Assembly (NCBI GenBank): GCA_017656425.1
Contig: JACDNV010000001.1
Location: 266,132 to 330,131, forward strand
DNA from: Candidatus Neomarinimicrobiota bacterium
Lineage (GTDB): Bacteria > Fidelibacterota > UBA2242 > B5-G15
Length of the DNA stretch: 64,000 bases
Direction of reading: 5' to 3'
Made by a program: the position numbers and the translations under genes. Of the stretch, positions 57,381 through 64,000 are shown piece after piece. The stretch's first letter is position 1, and every line of letters begins with the position of its first letter. The notes beneath the pieces were generated by a model. The model was not told the origin of the DNA and did not search any database. It saw nothing but the letters and a program-made list of their open reading frames with translations.

Positions 57381-60137
57381 CTACTCAATCAGGTTACCTT
57401 CGGTGTCGATCAAATGTATCTCAGTAAACCCAGCTTTCTTAATAGAACCCATAATTTTTTCTTTATCTCCGACTACCACCCATATTAGCTTATCGGGATG
57501 GATAGTTTTCTTAGCCGCCTTCTGAAGTTTAGAAATATCAAGACTTTTTACCTCATCTGGATATTTCTTATAATAATCACTCGGTAAATCGTAAATAACA
57601 ATCTCGGCAAGCGATGATAATATACTTCTGTTTGTCTCCCATCTACCAGGAAGACTTAATACCATATTTTTCACTGTTTTATCAAATTCCTCTTCAGTTA
57701 TAGGCTCTTCAGTCAATATTCCATTTAACTCGCCTAAAATCTCATTCATAGCATCAGCTGTTTTATCAATTTGCACCGGTGCGTATACAATAAAGGGAGG
57801 TTGACCTCTGGCATCGAGAACCAAAGACCTTGCTCCGTATGACCAGTGTTTTTCTTCTCTCAAATTCATATTAATTCGAGAGGTAAAGGTACCTCCCAGA
57901 ATTCTATTCATAGCTTCAATTGCTAAATTATCAGGATCATTTTTAAGTGGAGCTATATGTCCAGCTATTATTACCGACTGAGGTGATTGAGGTTTATCCA
58001 TTATATATACTACAGATTTTTCAGGGAATGTAACCTTAGAGATTTTTATTTCAGGAACTCCTCCAGGTTTCCACTTGCTAAAATATTTGTCAAGAATTGC
58101 TCTTAAATCACTTCGAGTAATATCTCCTACAACAATAAGTTTGGAGTTGTTTGGTTTGAACCATACCTTATAATAATTCACAAGGTCTTCTCGTGTTATT
58201 GAGTTTATAGATTCAATAGTACCAGATCCTGTCATTGGGTTTCCGTAGGGATGATCTTTCCCATATATAAATCTAGGCAATACGCGAAGCGCCATATATA
58301 CAGGACGTGCCATCTCCTGTTGTATATTAGCTATAATCCTTTTCCTTACTCTTTCTATCTCATCCGATGGAAATGAAGGATTTAATACAACTTCGCTGAA
58401 TAACTCAAAGGCTTTATCAAGAGTTGTATTTAGAGAAGTCAGATTTACATAGGAATAATCAAGATTTGCACCTGTAACTATACTCGCACCAATTCTTTCT
58501 AATTCATCATTTAATTCAAGGCTTGTGTACTTTCTTGTTCCCTCATTCAACATATCCATCGCAAAATTTGCTACTCCAGGCTTTGATAACTGATCAGATG
58601 AATATCCAGCATTTATAATTAACATTGCATTGACAGCGGGAATTGATTTTCTTTCTACAAGATAAACCTCAAGCCTATTATTCATTTCGAACTTTACAAA
58701 ATCAGGAAACTCCGGCTCTGGTGGACTTCCTACTTCAGGCAATTTTGCTCTATCAACATCCCCTAATGTACTCGTATAATTGGGGAATGGATGCACCTCA
58801 AGAACAAAATAACCAGGCCCCATCCACTTCCTTGCTGTAGACAATATATCCTTCTTAGTTACCTTCGCAACCCATTGTAACTGCCTTTTATAGTGAGAAG
58901 GGTCTCCTATAAAAACCTGATTTCTCGCAAGAATATCTGACTTACCACCAAAACCACCAATTCTTTCTATACCTCTTATAAAATCAGAGAAATAACCAAT
59001 CTTCACCCTATCGAGCTCATCATCCGTTGGTCCTTTAGTCAAGAACTTATCTATTTCTTCGTTAAGGATTCTCTCAACTTCTCCCATATCAGCATCATTA
59101 CGCAAGTCCACAACAATTATAAGCTGTCCTGCGATTTCTTTTAAATCAGCAAATACCGATACATTGGTTGCCAGCTGTTCATCATAAACTAATCTTTTGT
59201 ACAACCTTGAGGTTTTTCCAGATGCCAGTATATCAGCAATGAGCTCAAATTCCGTTCCCTCTTTAGAACCATACTCTGGAATGTTGTAAACCCTGTACAA
59301 TCGAGGTTGTGGAACTCTATCCTGCATTACAAATCTGTGCTCTCCCCTTAAAACAGGAATCCATCTATCAAACTTTTCAATTGGAGGTCCACTGTGGAAA
59401 CTACCAAAATATTTCTCAACTTTTTCTTTTATCTCCTCGGGATTCACATCTCCAGCGATAACAAGTGTGGCATTTGCAGGACCATAATATGTCTTAAACC
59501 ACTCGCGAACATCCTCTAAGGTAGCTGACTTCAAGTCTTCTTCATATCCTATAACAGGCCAGGAATAGGGATGTTCGCTGGGGTAGGTATGTTCAGCAAT
59601 TATTCTCCACGCTTTGCCGTACGGTTGATTTTCATATTGTTTTTTCTCATTAATAACAACACCACGTTGTTCATCAAGTTTTGCCTGATCTATTGCTCCA
59701 AGCAGATGTCCCATCCTGTCAGATTCCATCCACAACGCCAGATCAATTGCATTAACAGGTACATTTTCAAAATAGTTCGTCCGATCATTATTAGTTGTAC
59801 CGTTCATATCAGTAGCACCAACTTTTTCGAAAGGTTTAAAGTATTCATCATTATAATGTTCTGAACCATTAAACATTAAATGTTCAAAAAGATGCGCAAA
59901 ACCTGTCTTACCTCTTTTTTCATTTTTTGAACCCACATGATACCAGATATTTACCGCAACTATTGGTGCTTTGTGGTCCTCATGCACTATAAGGGTTAAT
60001 CCATTATTTAAAACATACTTTTTGTAAGGAATATCGATTTTTTTAATCAGGTCTTCATACTTCGAAATATCACTTTTCCCAAGAGCAAAGGTAAAAATAA
60101 ATATAAGGAGCACTACAATTGAAAATCTTTTCTTCAT
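57381..60137 (-). CDS. secreted M16 (pitrilysin-type) metalloprotease, two domains
   Basis: 918 residues from ATG 60137 with a signal peptide (MKKRFSIVVLLIFIFTFALG); the frame upstream to 60161 adds eight residues before it. The N-terminal M16 domain keeps the inverted Zn motif HLFEH (His82, Glu85, His86) and the distal Glu near GVVINEKKQYENQPYG. The C-terminal M16 domain (from about residue 470, EMNNRLEVYLVERKSIPAVNAMLI) lacks HxxEH and is the usual inactive partner. Peptide-degrading, periplasmic or outer-membrane side. Monocistronic: terminator at 57323. Confidence 0.9.
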   Translation of the reverse strand: MKKRFSIVVLLIFIFTFALGKSDISKYEDLIKKIDIPYKKYVLNNGLTLIVHEDHKAPIVAVNIWYHVGSKNEKRGKTGFAHLFEHLMFNGSEHYNDEYFKPFEKVGATDMNGTTNNDRTNYFENVPVNAIDLALWMESDRMGHLLGAIDQAKLDEQRGVVINEKKQYENQPYGKAWRIIAEHTYPSEHPYSWPVIGYEEDLKSATLEDVREWFKTYYGPANATLVIAGDVNPEEIKEKVEKYFGSFHSGPPIEKFDRWIPVLRGEHRFVMQDRVPQPRLYRVYNIPEYGSKEGTEFELIADILASGKTSRLYKRLVYDEQLATNVSVFADLKEIAGQLIIVVDLRNDADMGEVERILNEEIDKFLTKGPTDDELDRVKIGYFSDFIRGIERIGGFGGKSDILARNQVFIGDPSHYKRQLQWVAKVTKKDILSTARKWMGPGYFVLEVHPFPNYTSTLGDVDRAKLPEVGSPPEPEFPDFVKFEMNNRLEVYLVERKSIPAVNAMLIINAGYSSDQLSKPGVANFAMDMLNEGTRKYTSLELNDELERIGASIVTGANLDYSYVNLTSLNTTLDKAFELFSEVVLNPSFPSDEIERVRKRIIANIQQEMARPVYMALRVLPRFIYGKDHPYGNPMTGSGTIESINSITREDLVNYYKVWFKPNNSKLIVVGDITRSDLRAILDKYFSKWKPGGVPEIKISKVTFPEKSVVYIMDKPQSPQSVIIAGHIAPLKNDPDNLAIEAMNRILGGTFTSRINMNLREEKHWSYGARSLVLDARGQPPFIVYAPVQIDKTADAMNEILGELNGILTEEPITEEEFDKTVKNMVLSLPGRWETNRSILSSLAEIVIYDLPSDYYKKYPDEVKSLDISKLQKAAKKTIHPDKLIWVVVGDKEKIMGSIKKAGFTEIHLIDTEGNLIE

Positions 60138-60354
60138 GTCAACCTCTAGTAATACTTTCAACTCTTTTTAATAATTAAATTATACATAACTAAATTTAAA
60201 ATTAATAAACTTTATCCAAAAGAATTTTACTATCTAAGGGGCAAATACATACACAAAATAATCTATTTCAATAGCTTTGGTGCTATAAATATAAAGTGAC
60301 GAAAATATTTGTCATGTAGCTTTTTGTTCTGTGTTTTGGTTTAGGGATATACTT
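60138..60354. other. spacer between M16 protease start and the cassette array
   Basis: AT-rich; must contain the M16 promoter (minus). Nothing else recognised. Confidence 0.4.
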
Positions 60355-60431
60355 ATAGAACGTTGCCAGCATAGAAGAAGTCTTGGTAAACAAAAACTTT
60401 TGCAACATTAACTTATTATGTTGTGTTAGGG
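60355..60431 (-). repeat. degenerate attC-like site (distal end of the cassette array)
   Basis: On minus, CCCTAAC (60431-60425) and GTTCTAT (60361-60355) bound 77 bases with weak arm pairing (ACAACATA facing TATGCTGGCAAC). Spacing and position, right after the lipoprotein gene, fit an attC; both core ends deviate from consensus. Probably a worn site or the array's last cassette boundary. Confidence 0.45.
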
Positions 60432-60467
60432 GGAATACTATTGATCTATGCGATAAAGTAATGTATA

Positions 60468-60743
60468 TCAATTCAATGAAAGTTCCCCACATGTAAAAAC
60501 TATAAAGGTGTCTCTTATTTTTCCTTTAAATTTGACTCGTAAGCTATCTACCTCAAATTCTGAAGGTAAATTAATTGGGTCATAATGTTCGCCATCATCA
60601 GCTATTATTCCATAAAATCCACCTTCAAAGTCCAGATATATAACTGTCCCCTTACCCTCAACAATATCATAATCATTTGATACACAACCAGACAATATAA
60701 TAAGACAGAACAATAACACTTCCAAAAGGTTTAGAGTCCTCAT
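60468..60743 (-). CDS. small cassette-encoded lipoprotein
   Basis: 91 residues from ATG 60743. Lipoprotein signal with lipobox LSGC (MRTLNLLEVLLFCLIILSGC); the mature part is a small beta-rich domain (GKGTVIYLDFEGGFYGIIADDGEHYDPINLP ... RVKFKGKIRDTF). No family recognised. Between attC sites at 60355 and 60795, so it is the last cassette of the array as far as seen. Confidence 0.7.
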   Translation of the reverse strand: MRTLNLLEVLLFCLIILSGCVSNDYDIVEGKGTVIYLDFEGGFYGIIADDGEHYDPINLPSEFEVDSLRVKFKGKIRDTFIVFTCGELSLN

Positions 60744-60794
60744 ATCAAACAACTCCAATCAGCTGATATACATCTAAGAAATAGCCACTATGTC

Positions 60795-60874
60795 GCCTAA
60801 CGGTTCCAGCATAAAAGGAGTTGCCAAAGGCAATTTGGGCGAAGGGTAGCGAAGACTTTTATCCGCTGTTAGTA
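60795..60874 (-). repeat. integron attC site 4
   Basis: On minus: left core TACTAAC (60874-60868), right core GTTAGGC (60801-60795), a perfect GTTRRRY. Arms AGCGGATAAAAG and CTTTTATGCTGG pair imperfectly; the middle reads TTCGCTACCCTTCGCCCAAATTGCC, sharing TTCGCTAC and CCAAAT with the other sites. 80 bases. Lies downstream of the TauE/SafE gene. Confidence 0.85.
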
Positions 60875-60882
60875 GACCCGAA

Positions 60883-60935
60883 CGAGGTGAGGGCAAGGCA
60901 ACGAAGTTGTCGCAGAGTTCGGGGGCAAAATTCAT
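60883..60935 (-). repeat. second imperfect inverted repeat between TauE/SafE and attC 4
   Basis: CCCGAAC near 60935 and GTTCGGG near 60885 (minus) bound about 50 bases with inner ACAACTTCGTTG pairing. Its ends mimic attC cores with one changed base each; it could be the remains of an older site or part of an extended attC. Confidence 0.35.
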
Positions 60936-60964
60936 CTTCACAGTTATACAACCTTCTCCAGTCA

Positions 60965-61708
60965 TCATATTGCCTTAACCAGCACAATTATTGCGAGAAT
61001 CACAATGAATAATGAAAGCCCAATTTCTAGCCACAGTGGCTTTGTCTTCAAAGACATTAAACTACCTATTCGGGCTCCAATTATTGAGCCTACGACTACC
61101 ACTACAGCGGGGAGAAACATTATATTGCCGCGAGACCAAAACACAATCGCTCCTGCAATTGCTGTAAAAATAGTCGCAAACAGTGATGTGGCTATTGCTT
61201 TTCGAATACTAAGTCCTATTATTTTTAGGAAAGGGGGAAATAAACTACCCCCACTACCTCCACGTAGAATTGTTAGAAAGTTGAGAAAGAATGCTCCTAA
61301 AATGATAATATTTGGGCTTGGATTAATGTTTTGTGCTATTTGTGGAAAAGTTCTATTCATATGAATCCCTAATACACTTATAATGGATACGATAACAAAA
61401 ATAATTACTAAAACCAATGTTGAGATATATCCCGTTAAAAATGCCCCTGTTAAAGTACCCATTATCCCGCCAATTATTACATATGGAGCAATTTCCCAAT
61501 CTATGTTCTTTCTATGACTTATAGCGCCAGTAAAGGAGGACAATGGTATAACTACTAAATTTATTCCAAAAGCGCTTAACAAGGGCAATCCGGCAACATA
61601 AAGAAGTGGTATCCTTATAGATCCTCCTCCTATACCAAACATACCACTCATAAATCCGGCAAAAAGACCTATGAAAAGATATATAAGCATTTGTGTTATT
61701 GGTTCCAT
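60965..61708 (-). CDS. TauE/SafE-family membrane transporter (cassette-encoded)
   Basis: 247 residues, about 8 membrane helices. Two homologous halves, each with the family's Gly-rich start: FAGFMSGMFGIGGGSIRIPLL and LTILRGGSGGSLFPPFLKIIG. The family exports sulfite, sulfoacetate or related organosulfonates, or moves sulfur compounds; the substrate is not predictable. ATG 61708 has GAGGG 8 bases before it and lies 36 bases after the attC right core at 61750. The frame overlapping its stop (60774-60968) runs through attC 4 and is not counted as a gene. Confidence 0.88.
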   Translation of the reverse strand: MEPITQMLIYLFIGLFAGFMSGMFGIGGGSIRIPLLYVAGLPLLSAFGINLVVIPLSSFTGAISHRKNIDWEIAPYVIIGGIMGTLTGAFLTGYISTLVLVIIFVIVSIISVLGIHMNRTFPQIAQNINPSPNIIILGAFFLNFLTILRGGSGGSLFPPFLKIIGLSIRKAIATSLFATIFTAIAGAIVFWSRGNIMFLPAVVVVVGSIIGARIGSLMSLKTKPLWLEIGLSLFIVILAIIVLVKAI

Positions 61709-61743
61709 TTTATTTCCCTCATCATATTTTGTCCCTGAATTTT

Positions 61744-61825
61744 TGTTAACGGTTTTAGGGTATGCGAAGTTCCGACTTGTCGGAATTTGAGTAAGCAGTA
61801 GCGAACTGCATACCCGCTGTTAATC
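61744..61825 (-). repeat. integron attC site 3
   Basis: On minus: GATTAAC (61825-61819) and GTTAACA (61750-61744) are the core ends. Outer arms GCGGGTATGCAGTTCGC and GCGAAC-type partner ACTTCGCATACCC pair well (GGGTATGC/GCATACCC, 8 bp); centre ATTCCGACAAGTCGGAA is itself a perfect hairpin. 82 bases. The cupin reading frame ends inside it. Confidence 0.88.
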
Positions 61826-62141
61826 GACATTGCTTTAAACTTTTCACTACCTGTATGCCCATTATTTTAACGCCATCATTTGTCTTCATAGATAATGTTG
61901 CTGGTTCAGTAATAAGGCACTGCCCTTCTTTAATATTTATTATTTCCTGATTAACTCTTACTTCTGCTGCCCCCTCGATAACATAGAAAATAACATAAGA
62001 AGCCATTTCACAAGTTGGCATCTCTCCACCGGCTTGAAGCTCAATAATTCTTGCTTTAAATTCCTTAGCCTTATAAAAGACATTCTTATCCCCTTCCTCA
62101 TACGGATATGCTTTCATTGCTTTAAGATCAAACACTTGCAT
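61755..62141 (-). CDS. small cupin-like protein whose C-terminus is encoded by attC
   Basis: 128 residues from ATG 62141 (AGGAGG 8 bases before it; the GTG at 62150 would overlap that site). Beta-rich cupin pattern: FKARIIELQAGGEMPTCEMASYVIFYVIEGAAEVRVNQEIINIKEGQCLITEPATLSMKTNDGVKIMGIQVV. The usual HxH of metal cupins is missing. From about SLKQCRL onward the reading frame runs into attC 3, so the last 25 or so residues are site-encoded. Follows the permease gene by 5 bases in the same cassette. Confidence 0.7.
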   Translation of the reverse strand: MQVFDLKAMKAYPYEEGDKNVFYKAKEFKARIIELQAGGEMPTCEMASYVIFYVIEGAAEVRVNQEIINIKEGQCLITEPATLSMKTNDGVKIMGIQVVKSLKQCRLTAGMQFATAYSNSDKSELRIP

Positions 62142-62146
62142 CCTCT

Positions 62147-62707
62147 TCACCTCCTAAGATTTGTTTGTTTTTTTTTATCACTCCATTCAATTAGTCTTTC
62201 TATTAATATTCCCATTATAGCCACAAAAATAATGGTTAAAATGAGTCTTGCTGCCATAAATTTTGGCCCAAGAAATTGAAGCTCTACCACCTCTTGTGGA
62301 ATTTTTATGCATGCCCATGCAGAGATAAACGCAATGATACAGGATATTTTGGCGCCTTTTTTAATTAAAGCAGAAGCCATAGGAAAAGCTACATAAAGAG
62401 GGCCTGTTGGCAATGACCCCATCAATATGCCAAGAAAAACAGCCTTTATTCCAGCAGCTTTACCTAAGTATCTCACAACCATTTCTTTTGGTACAAACAC
62501 ACTGAAAAGACCCATCAATACCATCACAGCAGGAAGTATCAAAATCATTTCAATAAAGAAGTTCCATGAAGTTGTGATTACTGCCTCTTGTTTGTCAGGA
62601 AAAATTGATAGTAAAGCTATTGTAATAATTAAAGTGATTCCAAGAATGATAGCATCTCTTTTCATCCCCTTTCTTTGTGTTCCTTTTTCTTTAACATAAT
62701 CTTTCAT
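62147..62707 (-). CDS. half-permease, ArsP/DUF318-like (second of a pair)
   Basis: 186 residues, five or so membrane helices. The core FIEMILILPAVMVLMGLFSVFVPKEMVVRYLGKAAGIKAVFLGILMGSLPTGPLYVAFPMASALIKKGAKISCIIAFISAW corresponds to one half of the two-part permease family PF03773. It overlaps the preceding gene by ATGA and its stop is in the SD of the cupin. The two short genes together probably form one transporter. Substrate unknown (organoarsenical or metal-related in some members). Confidence 0.7.
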   Translation of the reverse strand: MKDYVKEKGTQRKGMKRDAIILGITLIITIALLSIFPDKQEAVITTSWNFFIEMILILPAVMVLMGLFSVFVPKEMVVRYLGKAAGIKAVFLGILMGSLPTGPLYVAFPMASALIKKGAKISCIIAFISAWACIKIPQEVVELQFLGPKFMAARLILTIIFVAIMGILIERLIEWSDKKKQTNLRR

Positions 62708-63186
62708 AGAAACACCCCCATGATAATACCAATAATGATTGCAATAACAAAACTTATACCATTTCTCATTAAAGCCATTTTCTTTCCTAATTCCTTTATT
62801 TCTAAGGGCAGTGTAACCACGCCAATCATGGTTAAAGTGGTAATGAACACTGCAACTGAGGTAACTGATGCTCCGCTTTTGAGGAGAGATGCTGCTAATG
62901 GGAAAGAAATTAAAGAGGGGATGTGCAAAAATGCTCCCAACAATGCTACAATAAGTACTCCCCCGAAACCTGCTTGTTCACCAACGATTTTAGAAATTTG
63001 ACTTTGTGGTATGAAACCTAAAAGCAGACCTATAAAGATTATAATAATGAGAACTGAAGGGATAATACGAAAGAATGACTTTAATGATACAGTTAGTGCT
63101 TGTTTTGTTTTTATCCGATCCTTAATAATCGCAAATATTAAACAGCCAAAAGTAAAAACATTTATAAATATGGTAGTTGTATTCAT
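62704..63186 (-). CDS. half-permease, ArsP/DUF318-like (first of a pair)
   Basis: 160 residues from ATG 63186 (AAGGAAT before it). The frame is open to 63294, but that part is a translation of attC 2, so I exclude it. Helices with IPSVLIIIIFIGLLLGFIPQSQISKIVGEQAGFGGVLIVALLGAFLHIPSLISFPLAASLLKSGASVTSVAVFITTL, homologous in layout to the partner half (SLPTGPLYVAFPMASALIKKGAK). First gene of a three-gene cassette, starting 33 bases after the attC core. Confidence 0.7.
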   Translation of the reverse strand: MNTTTIFINVFTFGCLIFAIIKDRIKTKQALTVSLKSFFRIIPSVLIIIIFIGLLLGFIPQSQISKIVGEQAGFGGVLIVALLGAFLHIPSLISFPLAASLLKSGASVTSVAVFITTLTMIGVVTLPLEIKELGKKMALMRNGISFVIAIIIGIIMGVFL

Positions 63187-63218
63187 GGTATATTCCTTAA
63201 TAAATATATAGCAATGTA

Positions 63219-63303
63219 GTATAACGTTTCGGGGATATGTGAAGTCCCGCTTTGCAGGATTTGGGCGTAGCCAAAGGCGGAGCCATATATCCACCTGTTA
63301 GGC
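63219..63303 (-). repeat. integron attC site 2
   Basis: On minus: GCCTAAC (63303-63297), perfect RYYYAAC, and GTTATAC (63225-63219), one base off GTTRRRY. Arms GGTGGATATATGG and CACATATCCCC pair (GGATATATG/CATATCC); centre GGCTCCGCCTTTGGCTACGCCC ... CCTGCAAAGCGGG. 85 bases, beginning 8 bases after the GNAT stop, as expected for a cassette. Confidence 0.9.
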
Positions 63304-63310
63304 GAAGTTA

Positions 63311-63907
63311 TCATTTTAATTCTTTCGTCATTCTATAAAATTGTAATATTTTATCTCTTTGTAAAGGTACTGAAAACTCTTTTATTATTTCATAACCCAA
63401 TTTCTTGTAAAAGCCAATTGCACCTATATTATTCTTCTCAACATCTAGTACTATCCTTTTAGCGCCCATTATCTCTGCTTCTTGTTCAACTTCAAACATC
63501 AACCTTTTTCCCACTCCCATTCCTCTGTACTTAGGGTATGTAGCAATATTGCTGATATAATATTCGCCCTCGTGTAGTTTTCCAACCGTAGCATTAAATT
63601 TCATTAATAACGATAACCTACATATTATAACAACACCTATTCTCTTAAATAACAAAAATCCCGTTTTTAAATTTTCTTGTTTCTTTGTTTGCCAATCATA
63701 CCCCAAGACCATACCAGCTTTCTTTTCATCGACTTCAGCAAAATATACATTTTCAAAAGAAAATAAATTAGAATGACGACAAAACAAATCTTGTAATACT
63801 GAGTGTATCCTTCTGCTGAAAAGAATTTGAAAATAGGGAGCAGAGATAAGCATCAAATTGGAAAAATCTTTCTTGTCATCTAAAGTGGCTTTTCTAACTT
63901 TTATCAT
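63311..63907 (-). CDS. GNAT-family N-acetyltransferase (cassette-encoded)
   Basis: 198 residues. Acetyl-CoA-binding motif A: YYISNIATYPKYRGMGVGKRLMFEVEQEA (R/QxxGxG as YRGMGVG), motif B IVLDVEKNNIGAIGFYKKLGYEII. Acceptor unknown; many cassette acetyltransferases modify small molecules or proteins. Start ATG 63907 is 37 bases after the GTTAGGC core at 63949. Flanked by attC sites on both sides, so a complete single-gene cassette. Confidence 0.88.
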   Translation of the reverse strand: MIKVRKATLDDKKDFSNLMLISAPYFQILFSRRIHSVLQDLFCRHSNLFSFENVYFAEVDEKKAGMVLGYDWQTKKQENLKTGFLLFKRIGVVIICRLSLLMKFNATVGKLHEGEYYISNIATYPKYRGMGVGKRLMFEVEQEAEIMGAKRIVLDVEKNNIGAIGFYKKLGYEIIKEFSVPLQRDKILQFYRMTKELK

Positions 63908-63942
63908 AGTTTACACCTTTGTTCATATCGTTTAATAATTAC

Positions 63943-64000
63943 GCCTAACGTTTGGCGGACATGCGAATTTCGGCTTTGCCGAATTTTGGCGGAGCGAAGC
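63943..64000 (-). repeat. integron attC site 1 (cut by window edge)
   Basis: Right core GTTAGGC (63949-63943), perfect. Upstream on minus: GCTTCGCTCCGCCAAAATTCGG-type body with hairpin TTCGGCAAAGCCGAA and ATTCGCATGTCCGCC, clearly similar to attC 2 and 3. The left core must lie beyond 64000, so at least one more cassette or the integron head follows. Confidence 0.85.

Noticed and set aside
60283..60492. 69-codon minus frame at the array end
   Set aside because: Overlaps the lipoprotein 3' end and the worn attC; no protein-like features.
60774..60968. 64-codon frame overlapping the TauE/SafE stop
   Set aside because: It is read through attC 4 and the adjoining inverted repeat; composition follows the site, not a protein family.
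63187..63294. 36-residue N-terminal extension of the first half-permease
   Set aside because: It is a translation of attC 2; ATG 63186 has a ribosome-binding site and starts a membrane protein normally.

Overview
The window looks like a piece of chromosome from an AT-rich, probably anaerobic, Gram-negative bacterium of the FCB superphylum (Marinimicrobia/KSB1/Calditrichota/WOR-3-like; the exact phylum cannot be fixed by reading alone). Evidence: several secreted proteins end in a FlgD-like, type IX-secretion-style sorting domain with the YPNPFN signature; there is a PorV-like outer-membrane barrel; and anaerobic-type genes are present, namely the DUF39/NIL-ferredoxin/UPF0280 homocysteine genes and a radical-SAM spore-photoproduct-lyase homologue.

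Layout. (1) 1-2240, minus: start of a histidine operon (hisG-hisD), preceded by what reads as a complete transcription attenuator: a leader peptide with three His codons, an antiterminator and a U-tailed terminator. (2) 2.5-15.3 kb: a lytic transglycosylase on plus, then an almost unbroken minus-strand cluster eno-ftsB-motA-motB-PorV-like-HhH barrel-amidase-murI-folC-rho-sensor (cell division, envelope, stator and core metabolism). (3) 15.4-18.9 kb, plus: four overlapping genes (nucleoside phosphorylase-like, GT2, ParB-like, SPL-like radical SAM), then a convergent Nudix gene. (4) 20.3-33.0 kb, plus: an island of secreted beta-propeller, beta-helix and M6-peptidase genes. It shows repeated promoter modules, broken paralogues, an M6 gene cut by one nonsense codon, and a 44-bp direct repeat at both ends. 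tRNA-Lys follows. (5) 33.1-37.2 kb, minus: lon, a terpene-cyclase-fold protein and a HAD phosphatase. (6) 38.3-52.0 kb, minus: eleven closely packed genes running from the homocysteine trio through a YibQ-like deacetylase, PdxJ-like protein, asparaginase, HAD, MrfA-like helicase and PAS/GAF sensor to a trehalose pair (OtsAB fusion plus TreT-like). (7) 52.1-53.4 kb: an intact ISL3-family insertion sequence with an exact 8-bp target duplication. (8) 53.6-60.1 kb, minus: acyl-CoA dehydrogenase with etfA/etfB, then a two-domain M16 protease. (9) 60.35-64.0 kb: a run of integron gene cassettes (lipoprotein, TauE/SafE, split permease plus cupin, GNAT acetyltransferase), all on minus and separated by about 80-bp attC sites. 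No integrase is in the window; if present it should lie to the right.

The two most notable structures are the ribosome-mediated his attenuator and the integron cassette array. Neither is visible as an ordinary ORF. All function calls rest on reading motifs; no database search was run.
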